In this document: in pieces, positions 46,127 through 54,876 of the stretch
Numbering within the stretch: the stretch's first letter is position 1
Layout: every line of letters starts with the position of its first letter
Assembly (NCBI GenBank): GCA_945860065.1
Contig: CAMAPI010000006.1
Span: forward strand, 1-55,602
DNA length: 55,602 nucleotides
From: Chryseobacterium gleum
GTDB lineage: Bacteria; Bacteroidota; Bacteroidia; Flavobacteriales_D; Crocinitomicaceae
Reading direction: 5' to 3'
The notes under the pieces: generated by a model
Databases searched by the model: none
What the model was told of the DNA's origin: nothing
The model's input: the letters and a program-made list of their open reading frames with translations, nothing else
Translations under genes and position numbers: made by a program

Positions 46127-47086
46127 ATGGAAGATCAACAAACACCAAAAAATTCAAACGGTTTATACCTTGGGTTTATTTTCATTTTGCTTATTGGAAT
46201 CGCCTCATTAGCTTATGCATGGTCCTCTCAACGAACGAAACTCAATCAATGCCGAAATGAAAATGCGCAATTAATCAACGACATGGCTAGCATGGAGGAT
46301 ATGCTCGGTGGATATGTGAATGTTGGAGATCTTTCCAAAGATTTGAAGAAAGATTTTCGAAACATGCTCAATAATTACGACAAGTTAATCGAATTGGATG
46401 CATCCAAAGCAGATTCCTTGAACAAACAGAAAGACAAGATCAACGATCTTTTGAAAAAAGTGGAGAGTGGTAAATTGAGTTACCGTGAATTAATGAAGGT
46501 CCGCAAAGAAAATGAAACCTTAAGAGGGATTATGCGAAGCTACGTTCGTACGATCGATTCCTTAAATACACTAAATATCAAAATTGGAACGGAGCTAGTG
46601 GAGACTTCAGCAAAACTTAGTACAACATCCACAGAGCGCGATGAATATAGAAAAGCAGCCGAAACAAGTCAGCAGCAAGTCAAAAAAGGAAGTAAATTAC
46701 AAGCATATAACATTCAATCAACTGCGCTAAGACTGAAGATAAATAATATACCAGAACCGACGGACAAAGCGAAAAATGCAGTTCAAATCAAAAGTAGTTT
46801 TACTATTTCGGAAAACATTCTGACAAATGCTGGTAAAAAAGTCGTTTACATGCAGATTATTGCACCGGATGGACAAACACTTCAATCGAAGGCAAACTAC
46901 ATTTTGGATACAGAAAATGGCAGCGTTGCTTATTCGGAACGAAAAGAAATTGACTATCAAAATGAAGCGATAGACCTTACTATATACTATAGCATGAAAG
47001 GTGAAGGATTGCAAAAAGGATCTTACAAAGTGAGTATATTTTGTGATGGGAATTTGATTGGCACAGATGGTTTTTCGTTAAAATAA
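46127..47086 (+). CDS. Membrane-anchored coiled-coil protein of unknown function
   Basis: A 319-residue protein with a polar N-terminus, one transmembrane segment (about 14-34, LYLGFIFILLIGIASLAYAW), then a long Lys/Glu/Leu-rich coiled coil (about 38-185) and a beta-rich C-terminal domain (about 190-319) ending FCDGNLIGTDGFSLK. The orientation is probably N-in with the coiled coil outside the cytoplasm. Related Bacteroidota proteins are often misnamed SMC-like because of the coiled coil; I assign no function. It starts 39 nt after the aldehyde dehydrogenase. Confidence 0.7.
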   Translation: MEDQQTPKNSNGLYLGFIFILLIGIASLAYAWSSQRTKLNQCRNENAQLINDMASMEDMLGGYVNVGDLSKDLKKDFRNMLNNYDKLIELDASKADSLNKQKDKINDLLKKVESGKLSYRELMKVRKENETLRGIMRSYVRTIDSLNTLNIKIGTELVETSAKLSTTSTERDEYRKAAETSQQQVKKGSKLQAYNIQSTALRLKINNIPEPTDKAKNAVQIKSSFTISENILTNAGKKVVYMQIIAPDGQTLQSKANYILDTENGSVAYSERKEIDYQNEAIDLTIYYSMKGEGLQKGSYKVSIFCDGNLIGTDGFSLK

Positions 47087-47089
47087 AAT

Positions 47090-47860
47090 ATGGACGCAAG
47101 AGAACACGGATTTGTTGATGTAGAAATTAGCGTCAAAGGCTTAGGTACGATTACTTTTGGACACCCCATGAGTAATTCCTTGCCGGGAAAGGTATTAAGA
47201 AAGCTAGCTGAAGCAATCACTGATCTAGGTAACAATGATGACGTACGCGTGATCCTACTGAAGTCTGAAGGCGACCGTGCCTTTTGTGCTGGAGCAAGTT
47301 TTGATGAATTAATATCCATCGAAGACTTTCAAAACGGTCATGAATTTTTCTCGGGTTTTGCCGGAGTTATTAACGCATGCCGTAAATGTCCAAAATTCAT
47401 CATCGGAAGAGTACAAGGAAAAGCAGTTGGTGGCGGTGTTGGAATTGCCTCATCCGTAGACTATTGTTTTGCAACTTCACGTGCAGAAGTCAAATTATCC
47501 GAGTTAGCGGTCGGAATCGGTCCATTTGTTGTTGGTCCAGCAGTTGAACGCAAAATCGGATTAGCAGCCATGAGTGAATTAGCCATCAACGCGACGGAAT
47601 GGCGATCAGCGGCTTGGGCAAAAGAAAAAGGATTATACACCGATATTTATGACGATTCAGATTCCATGGATTTAGAAATTAATCGCTTAATCACCCAATT
47701 GTTATCCTCTAATCCAGAGGCAATGTCCGAATTAAAGAAAGTTTTTTGGCAGGGAACAGCTCATTGGGATCAACTTTTAACAGATCGCGCTGCAATTAGC
47801 GGTCGACTCGTATTGAGTCAATTCACAAGAAATGCCATTTCTGCATTTAAAGCGAAATAA
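47090..47860 (+). CDS. Enoyl-CoA hydratase/isomerase (crotonase) family protein
   Basis: A 256-residue crotonase-fold protein. The CoA pocket DRAFCAGASFDEL and oxyanion-hole region GRVQGKAVGGGVGIASSVDYCFA are clear. The first catalytic Glu of hydratases is replaced in GGGVGIA, while a Glu is present in LSELAVGIGPF, so it may be an isomerase, a hydrolase or a variant hydratase. It starts 3 nt after the coiled-coil gene and is the last gene of this run before the rplM promoter. Confidence 0.85.
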   Translation: MDAREHGFVDVEISVKGLGTITFGHPMSNSLPGKVLRKLAEAITDLGNNDDVRVILLKSEGDRAFCAGASFDELISIEDFQNGHEFFSGFAGVINACRKCPKFIIGRVQGKAVGGGVGIASSVDYCFATSRAEVKLSELAVGIGPFVVGPAVERKIGLAAMSELAINATEWRSAAWAKEKGLYTDIYDDSDSMDLEINRLITQLLSSNPEAMSELKKVFWQGTAHWDQLLTDRAAISGRLVLSQFTRNAISAFKAK

Positions 47861-47883
47861 ATTCTTCTTTTTTTCACTTTTCC

Positions 47884-47914
47884 TTTGTATTTAATCACAA
47901 TAGTTGTATCTTTG
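47884..47914 (+). promoter_or_regulatory. Full promoter of rplM-rpsI-rpsB
   Basis: TTTG (47884-47887), 19 nt, TATCTTTG (47907-47914), then CACCCC. This is a textbook vegetative promoter. The predicted transcript begins within a CCCTAATTTTAGGG inverted repeat (47918-47931). Confidence 0.85.
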
Positions 47915-47917
47915 CAC

Positions 47918-47931
47918 CCCTAATTTTAGGG
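47918..47931 (+). repeat. Inverted repeat at the 5' end of the rplM mRNA
   Basis: CCCTAATTTTAGGG is self-complementary and lies right at the predicted transcription start. In RNA it would make a short 5' hairpin. Confidence 0.4.
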
Positions 47932-47962
47932 TTTATTCGTTTTTTATTTAATAAAAAGTACC

Positions 47963-48418
47963 GTGAATACATTAAGTTACAGAACGTTATCAGGCAACAC
48001 AGAAACCGCTGACAAAAAGTGGTTCGTTGTAGATGCAGAAGGTCAAACAGTAGGTAGATTAGCTAGTAAAGTGGCTAAAATCATCCGAGGAAAATACAAA
48101 ACCTGTTATACTCCGCATGCGGATTGTGGCGACAATGTAATTGTCATCAATGCAGAGAAGGTTGCTTTTTCAGGAGCGAAGTTAGAGGACAAAGAATATG
48201 TTCGTTACTCTGGGTATCCAGGTGGACAACGATTCACGAAAGCTGAAGACCTGTTGAAAAAACACCCTGAGCGCTTAATTGAAAAAGCGGTAAAAGGAAT
48301 GTTGCCTAAAAACACGCTTGGTCGTAAATTATACACCAATTTAAAAGTTTATACTGGTGCTGAGCACAAACACGAAGCTCAACAACCTCAGTTATTAAAT
48401 CTTGATACACTCAAATAA
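47963..48418 (+). CDS. rplM: 50S ribosomal protein uL13 (GTG start)
   Basis: A 151-residue protein with [25 protein letters not shown] and [20 protein letters not shown], hallmarks of uL13. The start is GTG at 47963; no ATG is available for the N-terminus, which is unusual for a highly expressed ribosomal protein. The gene follows a strong promoter and is followed after 5 nt by rpsI. Confidence 0.97.
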   Translation: MNTLSYRTLSGNTETADKKWFVVDAEGQTVGRLASKVAKIIRGKYKTCYTPHADCGDNVIVINAEKVAFSGAKLEDKEYVRYSGYPGGQRFTKAEDLLKKHPERLIEKAVKGMLPKNTLGRKLYTNLKVYTGAEHKHEAQQPQLLNLDTLK

Positions 48419-48423
48419 GAATC

Positions 48424-48810
48424 ATGGAAATTATTAATGCTTTAGGAAGAAGAAAAACAGCGGTTGCTCGCGTTTACATGTCAAAAGGTAGCGGGAAAAT
48501 CGTTGTGAATAAAAAAGAAATGAAGGTAATGTTTCCAATTGATGTACTTCAAGGAAAAATCAACCAACCATTTATTTTAACAGATACTGTTGGTCAATTC
48601 GACATAAAAGTAAATGTAATGGGTGGCGGAATTAATGGTCAAGCGGAAGCAATTCGTTTGGGTATTTCCAGAGCTCTTGTTGAGTTATCTGCGGATTACA
48701 AACCACTATTGAAAGCAGAAGGCTTGATGACACGTGACCCGAGAATGGTTGAACGTAAGAAACCAGGTCAACCGAAAGCACGTAAGAAATTCCAGTTCTC
48801 GAAACGTTAA
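48424..48810 (+). CDS. rpsI: 30S ribosomal protein uS9
   Basis: A 128-residue basic protein starting [29 protein letters not shown] and ending RKKFQFSKR, the typical uS9 tail that reaches the P-site tRNA. Its stop codon lies in the loop of a 9-bp hairpin (48796-48820). Confidence 0.98.
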   Translation: MEIINALGRRKTAVARVYMSKGSGKIVVNKKEMKVMFPIDVLQGKINQPFILTDTVGQFDIKVNVMGGGINGQAEAIRLGISRALVELSADYKPLLKAEGLMTRDPRMVERKKPGQPKARKKFQFSKR

Positions 48811-48820
48811 TTTTCGAGAA
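48796..48820 (+). other. Hairpin over the rpsI stop codon
   Basis: TTCTCGAAA, 7-nt loop, TTTCGAGAA: a perfect 9-bp stem with the stop codon TAA in the loop. There is no T run, so it is not an intrinsic terminator; an RNA processing or pausing site is possible. Confidence 0.55.
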
Positions 48821-48827
48821 TTCGGTT

Positions 48828-48888
48828 GTTTAGCATCCAAACGTCGGAGTACCTGCAATCATTGGTTGTCCCTCCTTCGTTGCTTAAC
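48828..48888 (+). ncRNA. Candidate structured leader of rpsB
   Basis: Within the 111-nt gap between rpsI and rpsB. GTTTAGCA (48828-48835) pairs with TGCTTAAC (48881-48888) at seven of eight positions. Nested inside, GGAG (48846-48849) pairs with CTCC (48872-48875), and CAATC (48856-48860) with GGTTG (48864-48868). This would form a three-part stem close before the S2 gene. The region has no TAnnTTTG promoter, so it lies inside the operon mRNA. It may be an autoregulatory S2 site. Confidence 0.4.
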
Positions 48889-48921
48889 TCATTATATTAG
48901 GAACGTAAACAAAAACAAAAT

Positions 48922-49866
48922 ATGTCTAAATTAAAATTTGAAACTTTATTAGAAGCAGGTGTTCACTTTGGTCACTTGAAAAGAAAATGGAACCCAGCAA
49001 TGGCTCCATACATTTTTGAAGAGAAAAAAGGAATCCACATCATTGACTTGAACAAAACGATTGTTCATTTAGATCAAGCATGTGCAGCAATGAAACAAAT
49101 TGCTAAATCTGGTAAAAAAATATTATTTGTAGCAACAAAAAAACAAGCGAAAGAACTCGTTTCTGAGCGTGTAGCTAAAATCAATATGCCTTTCGTTACA
49201 GAACGTTGGACAGGTGGAATGTTAACAAACTTCCAAACAACCCGTAAGTCCATCCGTAAAATGGCTTTGATCGACAAAATGAAATTAGATGGATCATGGG
49301 AGACATTAAACAAACGTGAGAAATTATTCAAAACTCGCCAAAGAGAGAAGTTAGAAAAAACGTTTGGTTCAATCGCTGACATGACTCGTCAACCAGCGGC
49401 TATATTCATCGTTGATATCTTAAAAGAGCACATCGCGTTAGCGGAAGCTCGTCGTTTGAACATCCCTACTTTTGCAATGGTGGATACAAACTCAAATCCT
49501 AAATTAGTTGACTTCCCTATTCCATCGAATGATGATGCAACTAAGTCAATCGCTTTAATCATGGATCATATCTGTGAAGCTATTCGTCAAGGACTAGAAG
49601 ATCGTAAAAACTTAAAAGCAGGTGAAGAAGGAGCCGATGCTACTGCACCAGTTGTTGAAGCAGCTCCAGTTGTTGAAGCAGCTCCAGTTGTTGAAGAAAC
49701 TCCAGTTGTTGAAGCAGCACCAGTTGCTGAAGAAGCACCAGTTGTTGAAGAAACTCCAGTTGTTGAAGCAGCACCAATTGTTGAAGTAGCTCCAGTTGCT
49801 GAAGAAACTCCAGTTGTTGAAGAAGCAACGGCAGCAGAAGAAACAACAGTAAACACAGCAGAATAA
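48922..49866 (+). CDS. rpsB: 30S ribosomal protein uS2 with a repeat tail
   Basis: A 314-residue uS2. The body (about 1-235) has [34 protein letters not shown] and [22 protein letters not shown]. After the body, residues 243-302 are ten 6-residue units of the type PVVEAA or PVVEET, followed by [13 protein letters not shown]. The tail is acidic and unlike the body; typical uS2 is 230-260 residues. S2 assembles late on the 30S head and touches S1. tsf follows after 22 nt. Confidence 0.97.
   Translation: MSKLKFETLLEAGVHFGHLKRKWNPAMAPYIFEEKKGIHIIDLNKTIVHLDQACAAMKQIAKSGKKILFVATKKQAKELVSERVAKINMPFVTERWTGGMLTNFQTTRKSIRKMALIDKMKLDGSWETLNKREKLFKTRQREKLEKTFGSIADMTRQPAAIFIVDILKEHIALAEARRLNIPTFAMVDTNSNPKLVDFPIPSNDDATKSIALIMDHICEAIRQGLEDRKNLKAGEEGADATAPVVEAAPVVEAAPVVEETPVVEAAPVAEEAPVVEETPVVEAAPIVEVAPVAEETPVVEEATAAEETTVNTAE
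49648..49827 (+). repeat. Ten 18-bp tandem repeats in rpsB
   Basis: Ten in-frame units of 18 bp encoding Pro-Val-Val-Glu followed by Ala-Ala, Glu-Thr or similar. Several units are identical or nearly so at the DNA level (CCAGTTGTTGAAGCAGC), so length changes by slippage or recombination are plausible and would stay in frame. Confidence 0.9.
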
Positions 49867-49888
49867 TTAATTTTTAAAAAAATAGATC

Positions 49889-50722
49889 ATGGCAATTACA
49901 GCTTCAGATGTAAATAAATTGCGTCAACAAACAGGCGCTGGAATGATGGACTGCAAAAACGCATTGGTTGAAGCTGATGGTGATTTTGAAGCAGCTGTTG
50001 ATATTCTTCGTAAAAAAGGACAAAAAATTGCAGCGAAACGCGGTGACAATGATGCAAAAGAAGGTGTGATTATTGCACAATCTTCCGCTGATGGAAAGTC
50101 AGGTGTTATTCTTGGCTTAAATTGTGAAACTGATTTCGTTGCTAAAAATGATGGTTACGTTGCAATGGTTCAATCTTTAGTGGACATCGCTTTAGAAAAA
50201 CTTCCGACAACTGTAGAAGAATTAAAAGCGCTTCCTTTTGATGCACGTTTGTCAGTAGAAGAGAAAATTATAGAGCAAGTGGGCGTGGTTGGAGAGAAAT
50301 TAGATCTTTCTGTTTACTCAGTGATCAACGGAAACTTCGTTGCTGCTTATAATCACCCCGGAAACCAATTGGCAACTTTAGTTGGATTGAGTTCTAGTTC
50401 TGCTGCGGATATCGCAGAAGCAGGACGTCAAGTTGCGATGCAAATTGCAGCAATGAATCCAATCGCTATTGATAAAAACGGTGTTGATGCTCGTACAATC
50501 GAACGCGAAATTGAAGTTGGAAAAGATTTGGCTATCCAAGAAGGAAAATCTGCTGATATGGCAGAAAAGATTGCTTTGGGTCGTCTAAATAAATTCTTCC
50601 AAGAAAATACCTTATTGAGTCAAGCGTTCGTTCGTGACAATAAAATGACCGTAGAACAATTCTTGAACAGCACAGAGAAAGATTTGACAGTCACCGACTT
50701 TAAACGATTCTCCTTAAGTTAA
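49889..50722 (+). CDS. tsf: Translation elongation factor Ts
   Basis: A 277-residue EF-Ts, the nucleotide-exchange factor for EF-Tu. The N-terminal UBA-like domain is VNKLRQQTGAGMMDCKNALVEADGDFEAAVDILRKKG and the EF-Tu-contacting motif LNCETDFVAKND follows. The body and the C-terminal helix (KMTVEQFL) are complete. It is in the usual order after rpsB and ends before a strong terminator. Confidence 0.98.
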   Translation: MAITASDVNKLRQQTGAGMMDCKNALVEADGDFEAAVDILRKKGQKIAAKRGDNDAKEGVIIAQSSADGKSGVILGLNCETDFVAKNDGYVAMVQSLVDIALEKLPTTVEELKALPFDARLSVEEKIIEQVGVVGEKLDLSVYSVINGNFVAAYNHPGNQLATLVGLSSSSAADIAEAGRQVAMQIAAMNPIAIDKNGVDARTIEREIEVGKDLAIQEGKSADMAEKIALGRLNKFFQENTLLSQAFVRDNKMTVEQFLNSTEKDLTVTDFKRFSLS

Positions 50723-50730
50723 AATAATTA

Positions 50731-50762
50731 AAAAAAAGCTATCGTTTGATAGCTTTTTTTTT
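50731..50762 (+). terminator. Intrinsic terminator of the rplM-tsf operon
   Basis: Perfect 13-bp stem AAAAAAAGCTATC / GATAGCTTTTTTT with loop GTTT, then T run. Confidence 0.92.
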
Positions 50763-50792
50763 GTGATTAAATTTACCTAACTAAACGATTTG

Positions 50793-50800
50793 TATATTTG
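50793..50800 (+). promoter_or_regulatory. -7 promoter box of pyrH
   Basis: TATATTTG, a perfect TAnnTTTG match, 15 nt before ATG 50816. No clear -33 at 19 nt. Confidence 0.55.
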
Positions 50801-50815
50801 CTCAATCCTATTCAT

Positions 50816-51523
50816 ATGACCTATAAACGTATCCTTCTAAAATTAAGTGGCGAATCCCTAATGGGTGCTAAACAATTTGGAATTGACAATCAACGAATCA
50901 ATAGCTATGCAGTTCAAATTAAAGAATTGCACGAAATAGGTGTTGAAGTAGCTATTGTCATCGGAGGCGGGAACATCTTTCGCGGTGTACAAGCCGAAGA
51001 AGGTGGAATGGATCGAACACATGGTGATTACATGGGGATGTTAGCCACTATGATTAACTCCATGGCATTGCAATCAGCTTTGGAGTCTAACGGTGTTAAA
51101 ACGCGCTTACTTTCAGCAATCGAAATGAAAGAAATCGCGGAACCTTTCGTCCGTCGCCGTGCAGTTCGTCATTTAGAAAAAGGTCGCGTTGTTATCTTCG
51201 GCGCAGGAACAGGAAATCCTTTCTTTACAACCGATTCCGCAGCATCTTTAAGAGCAATTGAAATTAATGCAGAAGTTATATTAAAAGGGACGCGTGTAGA
51301 TGGAATTTACACTGCAGATCCTGAAAAAGATAAAACAGCTACAAAATACGAACAGATTTCCTTCGATGAAGTCTACTCTAAAGGTCTAAATGTCATGGAC
51401 CTCACTGCATTTACATTATGCAAAGAAAATAATTTACCCATTATCGTGTTTGATATGGATACACCTGGTAATTTAATGAAATTAATGTCCGGTGAAAAAG
51501 TAGGAACAATCGTTTGTAATTAA
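50816..51523 (+). CDS. pyrH: UMP kinase
   Basis: A 235-residue amino-acid-kinase-fold enzyme that phosphorylates UMP to UDP. Seen: [36 protein letters not shown] and [19 protein letters not shown] 50816 ([12 protein letters not shown]) is chosen over an in-frame TTG 18 nt upstream, which lies in the -7 box. frr follows after 6 nt, the conserved pyrH-frr pair. Confidence 0.97.
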   Translation: MTYKRILLKLSGESLMGAKQFGIDNQRINSYAVQIKELHEIGVEVAIVIGGGNIFRGVQAEEGGMDRTHGDYMGMLATMINSMALQSALESNGVKTRLLSAIEMKEIAEPFVRRRAVRHLEKGRVVIFGAGTGNPFFTTDSAASLRAIEINAEVILKGTRVDGIYTADPEKDKTATKYEQISFDEVYSKGLNVMDLTAFTLCKENNLPIIVFDMDTPGNLMKLMSGEKVGTIVCN

Positions 51524-51529
51524 AAAAAG

Positions 51530-52093
51530 ATGACGGAAGAACTAACAATGATTTACGATGACTTTAAGGTTTCAAATACTAAAACGTTAAGTCACTTAGA
51601 AATTGAACTTACTAAGATACGTGCTGGTAAAGCTTCTCCGGCTATGCTTGGTGGTGTGATGGTTGACTATTATGGCACCATGACTCCACTTCAACAAGTT
51701 GCTAATGTAAACACCTCAGATGCACGAACTATTTTGGTTCAACCTTGGGAAAAAGCCATGCTGAACGAAATCGCTCGCGGAATCATTAATTCAAATCTTG
51801 GTTTGAATCCACAAAATAACGGTGAACAATTAATCATTACCGTACCCCCTTTAACCGAAGAACGTCGACGCGAATTGGTGAAACGTGCAAAAGGTGAAGC
51901 AGAAAATGCTAAAGTTGGTGTACGCAACAACCGTAAAGATGCGATTGACATGATCAAAGAATTGAAAAATGATGGACTTTCTGATGACATGGCAAAAAGC
52001 GCAGAGGAAGAAGTTCAAAAAATCACTAATGGTGCCATCAAAAAAGTTGATGACTTGATTGAACTGAAAGAAAAAGATATCATGACCGTTTAA
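51530..52093 (+). CDS. frr: Ribosome recycling factor
   Basis: A 187-residue RRF: a three-helix bundle with LEIELTKIRAGKASPAMLGGVMVDYYGTMTPLQQVANV, VQPWEKAMLNEI, and PPLTEERRRELVKRAK. It splits post-termination ribosomes with EF-G. ATG 51530 is followed by a second Met at codon 7, which is possible but would shorten the protein. A terminator follows 23 nt past the stop. Confidence 0.97.
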   Translation: MTEELTMIYDDFKVSNTKTLSHLEIELTKIRAGKASPAMLGGVMVDYYGTMTPLQQVANVNTSDARTILVQPWEKAMLNEIARGIINSNLGLNPQNNGEQLIITVPPLTEERRRELVKRAKGEAENAKVGVRNNRKDAIDMIKELKNDGLSDDMAKSAEEEVQKITNGAIKKVDDLIELKEKDIMTV

Positions 52094-52116
52094 ACGGAAT
52101 TTATACAATTCTGACG

Positions 52117-52143
52117 AAAGACCGACATTTGTTGGTCTTTTTT
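52117..52143 (+). terminator. Intrinsic terminator of pyrH-frr
   Basis: Stem AAAGACCGAC / GTTGGTCTTT with loop ATTT and one G-T pair, followed by T6. Confidence 0.88.
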
Positions 52144-52147
52144 CGTT

Positions 52148-52843
52148 TTAGGACATTGCCTGAATGATTTCTTCTTTGCTCAAGCTTGCATGTAAACTAA
52201 TTTTTCCTTGGGCGGCCAATAATAAAGGTATCGATTGGTCCAAGCACAATTCCAAGTCATGAGACGATAACACTATACACTTGCTTTTTACACGCGCTAG
52301 GCGCAGCAATAACTCAAGTAACTTTTTTCGATTGATGTAATCCAAGAAAGCCGTTGGCTCATCCAATAAAATGACCGGGGTTTCCTGCACAAATGCTCTT
52401 CCCACAGCACAAAGTTGACGTTCCCCATCGCTGATTTGATCACTAAATTTTTCAAGTAAATGTACAATGGACAAATCACAGGCTACATCTTGAATAATTT
52501 GCCAATCTTTGGGATCTAATCGACCGAATAAATCGGTATAAGGCGCTCTTCCCAATGCCAAATAATCTTTCACTTTTAAGTACTCCACACCTTCAAAGCG
52601 GGTATCCACTAATGAAATAGTTTCTGCTATTTCTTTGGAGTTCATACCTGAAATAGCTTGACCATTTAAGGTGATTTCTCCAGCTAATTGTTTTTGAAGT
52701 CCTGCCATGGTTTGAATTAACGTAGATTTTCCAATCCCATTCCTGCCGACCAAAGCAAACACATTTCCAGCTTCTAATAAAATATTCTCAGCGTGTAGTA
52801 TTTCACGTTGATAACCAATGCTCAGATCTTTTAATTGAATCAT
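52148..52843 (-). CDS. ABC importer ATPase (FecE/BtuD type)
   Basis: A 231-residue ATP-binding subunit with Walker A VGRNGIGKST, signature SDGERQLCAVGRA, Walker B VILLDEPTAFLD and switch His in SSHDLELCLD. The signature uses SDGE in place of LSGGQ, as in several iron- or cobalamin-type importers. It is encoded after the permease with a 4-nt start/stop overlap and, by position, powers that permease. Confidence 0.92.
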   Translation of the reverse strand: MIQLKDLSIGYQREILHAENILLEAGNVFALVGRNGIGKSTLIQTMAGLQKQLAGEITLNGQAISGMNSKEIAETISLVDTRFEGVEYLKVKDYLALGRAPYTDLFGRLDPKDWQIIQDVACDLSIVHLLEKFSDQISDGERQLCAVGRAFVQETPVILLDEPTAFLDYINRKKLLELLLRLARVKSKCIVLSSHDLELCLDQSIPLLLAAQGKISLHASLSKEEIIQAMS

Positions 52844-53835
52844 CTCAGTTTACGCATTAATAAGAACACAATAAATGGAGCACCAATGATGGAAGTTATC
52901 GCGTTCAAAGGAATACTTATGTGTCCTTCTAAAACTTGAATAAACGCATCAGTCAAGAGCAGAAAAATGGCTCCAATGAAGCAATTTCCGATGATCAAAT
53001 AACGGTGGTTCGACGTTTGAAATAATATCCTTGTCAAATTTGGTATCGCAATTCCAACGAAGGCTATTGGGCCACAAAAAGCGGTGATTAATCCGGCAAA
53101 CAAAGCCGTCAACAACAAGATAAACATCCGTATTGATTTTATCGGTAAGCCCAATAAGACAGCGGACTTCTCCCCTATCACCAACATATTTAATGGTTTC
53201 ACTAACAGAAATGATGCAGCGATTCCCACTGAAAAAATGAGAAAAATGAATCCTAGTTGTCCAAATTCAACTTGTTGGAGTGATCCCATAGACCACATCG
53301 TATAGGATTTCAAGGATTCTGCACCCGCAAAGGATTCCAATATAGAGACAATAGCAGAGGTGAAACTTCCAAACATCAATCCAACCAACAATAAGGAAAT
53401 CTGGGATTTTAAGCGCTGTGCGGCGGCCATCATGAGGAGTCCAGCAGCAAATGCGCCAATTAAAGCGGTTCCAATTAAGCCGAAATTTGACTGAAAAAAC
53501 TGAACAGATGTCATTAAACTCAAGGCAATCAGTAAACTTGCCCCTGAATTAATTCCTAAGACATAAGGTCCAGCTAATGGATTTTTAAACAAGGTTTGCA
53601 TCAACATTCCCGACAAGGATAATCCTGCTCCTGCGAACATTGCCATGAATAAGCGTGGGATTCTGAATTCCTTTACCAGCACATGCGCGGTATTTTTCGC
53701 GTTGTAATTCCAAAAGGAATCAAAGAAAGAAGCAAATGAAATCTCAATTTGACCGGCCATTAAATGGAGGTACATTGCTATGGGTAAAAAACATAGCAAA
53801 CAGAACATCATCCATTTTAAGATCCAATCTTTCAT
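52840..53835 (-). CDS. FecCD-type ABC importer permease
   Basis: A 331-residue membrane protein with about nine or ten hydrophobic segments. FRIPRLFMAMFAGAGLSLSGMLMQ and GPYVLGINSGAS are FecCD/BtuC signatures, and GPIAFVGIAIPNLTR is the coupling region that contacts the ATPase. The ATG at 53835 overlaps the stop of the binding-protein gene by 4 nt (ATGA); a longer in-frame start at 53937 would give an unnatural soluble N-terminus. Confidence 0.9.
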   Translation of the reverse strand: MKDWILKWMMFCLLCFLPIAMYLHLMAGQIEISFASFFDSFWNYNAKNTAHVLVKEFRIPRLFMAMFAGAGLSLSGMLMQTLFKNPLAGPYVLGINSGASLLIALSLMTSVQFFQSNFGLIGTALIGAFAAGLLMMAAAQRLKSQISLLLVGLMFGSFTSAIVSILESFAGAESLKSYTMWSMGSLQQVEFGQLGFIFLIFSVGIAASFLLVKPLNMLVIGEKSAVLLGLPIKSIRMFILLLTALFAGLITAFCGPIAFVGIAIPNLTRILFQTSNHRYLIIGNCFIGAIFLLLTDAFIQVLEGHISIPLNAITSIIGAPFIVFLLMRKLR

Positions 53836-54872
53836 TTCACTTCTTGATAAAAATGAAGGTTTTTTGTTGTTCTTCCTGCTGCAATTTGTGCAAGATCTTC
53901 CAGTAACCAATCTGGACGTAAGGTACTCAATTCCCAATACTTATTGCTGTTGTGCGTATAACAAAATATCCTAGAGTTATTGAAAAAAGGCAAGTATTTA
54001 GCCTTTGAATGAACGCGGATGATTTCCTTTTTTGTGGGAAATCCCGGATTCAACCAAATTTTCACCTTTTCCCCATCCTTCATGATTTTCTCTCTGGAAT
54101 ACGCTACACTTCCTGTTCCTTTTGTTTGATCATACACGTAATTCAAACCAGCGTTTCTAAAAATCTCCGCCATAAAACTCTCGCCCGCTGGGGCATACCA
54201 AAAATCACCCGTTACGTTTCCGGAAACCATTTCGCTTGAAACTATGTTGGAGTTCTTTGAACGATTATACGCAACTTCAATGGTGCGAAATAGCTGAATT
54301 GCCTCTGGGACTTTTCCACTTAATACACCAAATAGCAGCACCCATTCTGCCCTGCCCAATGCCGTTTGCTCTCTCCAATCAAAATTTGGAATGCAGTGAA
54401 TACCTAATTTTTCCAAGCGTTTTTCTTGAGAAAATGAGCCTGAGAAGGCACTGTAAATCACATATTCAGACTTCGAGCTCAGCAATTGATCCACGGACAT
54501 GGATTGTTCATTTTGCAGTTCTACAATCTGTTTTTGCTTGAATCGTTTGTGAACATTTGAACTGTAGACATAACGAATATCTGTGATAGCCGCGATGCGT
54601 TTCTCTTCTTTTAATGCCGATAACATACCAATATGAGTAGCCGACAAGACCGCTAAATCATTAGCTGGAGAAGAAATATTCAATTGAAAACGTTCGTTCT
54701 TCCGATCTGGATGTTGAATGCGAATCCGGTACCCATTTTTCTTTTTAAAAACACTTAGGTATTTACTATAGCGACAGAGATTTACTTCTTTTGATTCTGA
54801 TTGTTGACGATGCGTTGTTTGATTCGAACAAGAAGTAAGTATCACCAAAAGAATGACCAAGAAAAACCTCAT
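53832..54872 (-). CDS. Lipoprotein substrate-binding subunit of an iron/cobalamin-type importer
   Basis: A 346-residue lipoprotein, signal MRFFLVILLVILTSC with the lipid Cys15. The mature part is alpha/beta with NDLAVLSATHIGMLSALKEEKRIAAIT and EYVIYSAFSGSF, as in helical-backbone type III periplasmic binding proteins, consistent with FecB/BtuF. The ligand (siderophore, haem or cobamide) is unresolved. It overlaps the permease gene by 4 nt and starts 4 nt after panB, so all four genes probably form one operon. Confidence 0.88.
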   Translation of the reverse strand: MRFFLVILLVILTSCSNQTTHRQQSESKEVNLCRYSKYLSVFKKKNGYRIRIQHPDRKNERFQLNISSPANDLAVLSATHIGMLSALKEEKRIAAITDIRYVYSSNVHKRFKQKQIVELQNEQSMSVDQLLSSKSEYVIYSAFSGSFSQEKRLEKLGIHCIPNFDWREQTALGRAEWVLLFGVLSGKVPEAIQLFRTIEVAYNRSKNSNIVSSEMVSGNVTGDFWYAPAGESFMAEIFRNAGLNYVYDQTKGTGSVAYSREKIMKDGEKVKIWLNPGFPTKKEIIRVHSKAKYLPFFNNSRIFCYTHNSNKYWELSTLRPDWLLEDLAQIAAGRTTKNLHFYQEVK

Positions 54873-54876
54873 CTAG

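Noticed and set aside
49587-49856. Antisense ORFs made of repeated short words (two frames, also 49640-49846)
   Set aside because: They are reflections of the tandem repeat in rpsB; their composition (Leu-Gln or Ser-Thr-Gly runs) is what that repeat gives on the other strand.
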